This document shows, piece by piece, positions 63,119 to 64,000 of a DNA stretch of 64,000 nt. This DNA comes from an uncultured Paracoccaceae bacterium. Lineage in GTDB: Bacteria > Pseudomonadota > Alphaproteobacteria > Rhodobacterales > Rhodobacteraceae. Every line of letters starts with the position of its first letter. The stretch's first letter is position 1. Location: contig CANMKS010000001.1 of assembly GCA_947498645.1 (NCBI GenBank), forward strand, positions 248,001-312,000. Direction: 5' to 3'. A program made the position numbers and the translations under genes. The notes under the pieces are model-generated. The model did not search any database, was not told the origin of the DNA, and saw only the letters and a program-made list of their open reading frames with translations.

Positions 63119-64000
63119 CACGTGCAGACAAACACCCCGGCCGCCTGATGGCGTCGGAATCCGCAGAAGCATTGGGCGTCTTTTGCAGGGCGGCCCGGCA
63201 GCCCGTCGACGGGGACGCTATCGAAACACCAAAAGCGATCTATACGATTGCGCGCGGATCATCCGATGCGGCCGCCAATATTCTGTCTTATGAATTCATG
63301 CGCGAATTGCGCGTGCCGATGACCTCGCTGCCGCCGTCGGTTTTCTCACTCGGCAAGGGTGTTAAACTTGATGGAGTTGCCGCACTTGTCATCAGTCAGT
63401 CAGGCGCCAGTGATGATCTGGTCCGCTCTGCCAAGGGCGCCCAGAACGCCGGGGCACAGGTGCTGGCCATCACCAATCAGCCCGACAGCCCGGTTGAAGC
63501 GCAGGCGGGAATTACGGTTCCCATTGATGCAGGAGATGAACTGGCCGTCCCGGCCACAAAGACCGTGATAGGTGCGGTGGCCGCAGGAATGGCGCTGCTC
63601 TCGGCCATGAAACCTGCCTACCGCGCTAGGGCGACGGGCGCTGCCGAACTACTGGCCAATTGCAACCCGCAGCACCCGCAGGCGGCGTCCCTGCAGTCTG
63701 CATTGCTGCGCGCCCGTCATGTCTACGTCATCGGGCGCGACACCGGATATGGTGCCGCCCATGAAGTTGCATTGAAGCTCAAGGAATGCTGCGCGATCCA
63801 TGCCGAGGCCTATTCAAGCTCCGAAGTTCTGCATGGGCCGCTGCAACTGGCCACCAACCCGCTGATGGTTCTGATACTTGATACCGGCGATGCCGCCATA
63901 CAAGACAGCCTTGATCAGGCCGAGGCGCGGTTCCGTGGCACCGATTGTGATGTACACCGGATCAGCCCGAATGATTTGGACTTCTACGGCCTTGTTCCCG
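63115..64000 (+). CDS. SIS-domain sugar-phosphate isomerase/deaminase, NagB-II/AgaS-like (3' end outside window)
   Basis: 295 codons are visible before the window ends. Two SIS domains (GSSDAAANIL, SQSGASDDLV; later VIGRDTGYGAAHEVALKLKE, with EAYSSSEVLHGP) resemble the isomerase half of GlmS without its glutaminase part. Such proteins act as alternative glucosamine-6-phosphate deaminases, which fits the locus. It starts at the ATG overlapping the oxidoreductase stop. A nagA deacetylase and a GlcNAc kinase would be expected downstream. Confidence 0.88.
   Translation, partial: MTRADKHPGRLMASESAEALGVFCRAARQPVDGDAIETPKAIYTIARGSSDAAANILSYEFMRELRVPMTSLPPSVFSLGKGVKLDGVAALVISQSGASDDLVRSAKGAQNAGAQVLAITNQPDSPVEAQAGITVPIDAGDELAVPATKTVIGAVAAGMALLSAMKPAYRARATGAAELLANCNPQHPQAASLQSALLRARHVYVIGRDTGYGAAHEVALKLKECCAIHAEAYSSSEVLHGPLQLATNPLMVLILDTGDAAIQDSLDQAEARFRGTDCDVHRISPNDLDFYGLVP

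Overview
The window reads as chromosomal DNA of an alphaproteobacterium, most likely a marine Rhodobacteraceae (Roseobacter group). Supporting this are a leader peptide that appears to start at the first transcribed base in front of leuA, a RirA-type iron box (TGA-N9-TCA), the mreBCD-pbp2-rodA order, an iron-sulfur photolyase of the PhrB type, a fused MrpAB antiporter subunit, an FrcBCA sugar transporter, and the typical 'ccggggc-gct-gccccgg' intergenic palindrome. Genes are densely packed, and many pairs share ATGA, TGATG or TAATG start/stop overlaps. These family calls come from reading translations; no database search was run.

Layout. 1-10.9 kb is housekeeping: an FtsX-type permease (cut by the window start), a gamma-glutamylcyclotransferase-like protein, a MATE exporter, gltX, a DUF1801 protein, nadE, an 18-repeat MORN protein, a PhrB-like photolyase and a short-chain dehydrogenase. 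10.9-12.7 kb is leuA with a leucine-rich leader peptide (leuL) and attenuator-like hairpin. 13.2-19.8 kb is the cell-shape operon mreB-mreC-mreD-mrdA-rodA, with a 2-hydroxyacid dehydrogenase coupled to its end. sseB and a uracil-DNA glycosylase-like gene follow on the other strand.

21.5-36.6 kb is an iron island of two convergent operons. The plus-strand operon (21693-28142) starts behind two tandem TGA-N9-TCA boxes. It encodes an unknown 58-residue protein, HemP, an unknown Cys-rich protein, an imelysin, Bfd, bacterioferritin, a di-haem oxidoreductase, a second imelysin and a DUF1513 Tat-exported protein. The minus-strand operon (36533 down to 28191) encodes a siderophore-type ABC transporter (ATPase and two permeases) with four full-length binding proteins, one N-terminally truncated binding protein and an FhuF-like ferric reductase. 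Its promoter shares an unusual layout with the plus-strand operon. No complete outer-membrane receptor is present.

36.8-37.8 kb is a rearrangement scar where two 5'-truncated gene remnants meet head to head, followed by a gene-poor stretch and tRNA-Gln(TTG). 38.4-42.8 kb carries a BON-MscS channel, kdsA, kpsE and kpsT (capsule export, with no kpsM beside them). 43.1-50.3 kb has an FbpA-like ferric-binding protein and the complete mrpAB-C-D-E-F-G Na+/H+ antiporter operon. 50.4-54.7 kb has an frcA-frcC-frcB-like sugar ABC transporter divergent from a ROK repressor. 54.9-64 kb is an amino-sugar (GlcNAc or chitobiose) catabolic locus: a GH20 hexosaminidase and GntR/HutC regulator on the minus strand, and two permeases, a binding protein, an ATPase, a Gfo/Idh oxidoreductase and a SIS-domain protein (cut by the window end) on the plus strand. 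A relic of another ABC ATPase lies between this locus and the ROK gene.
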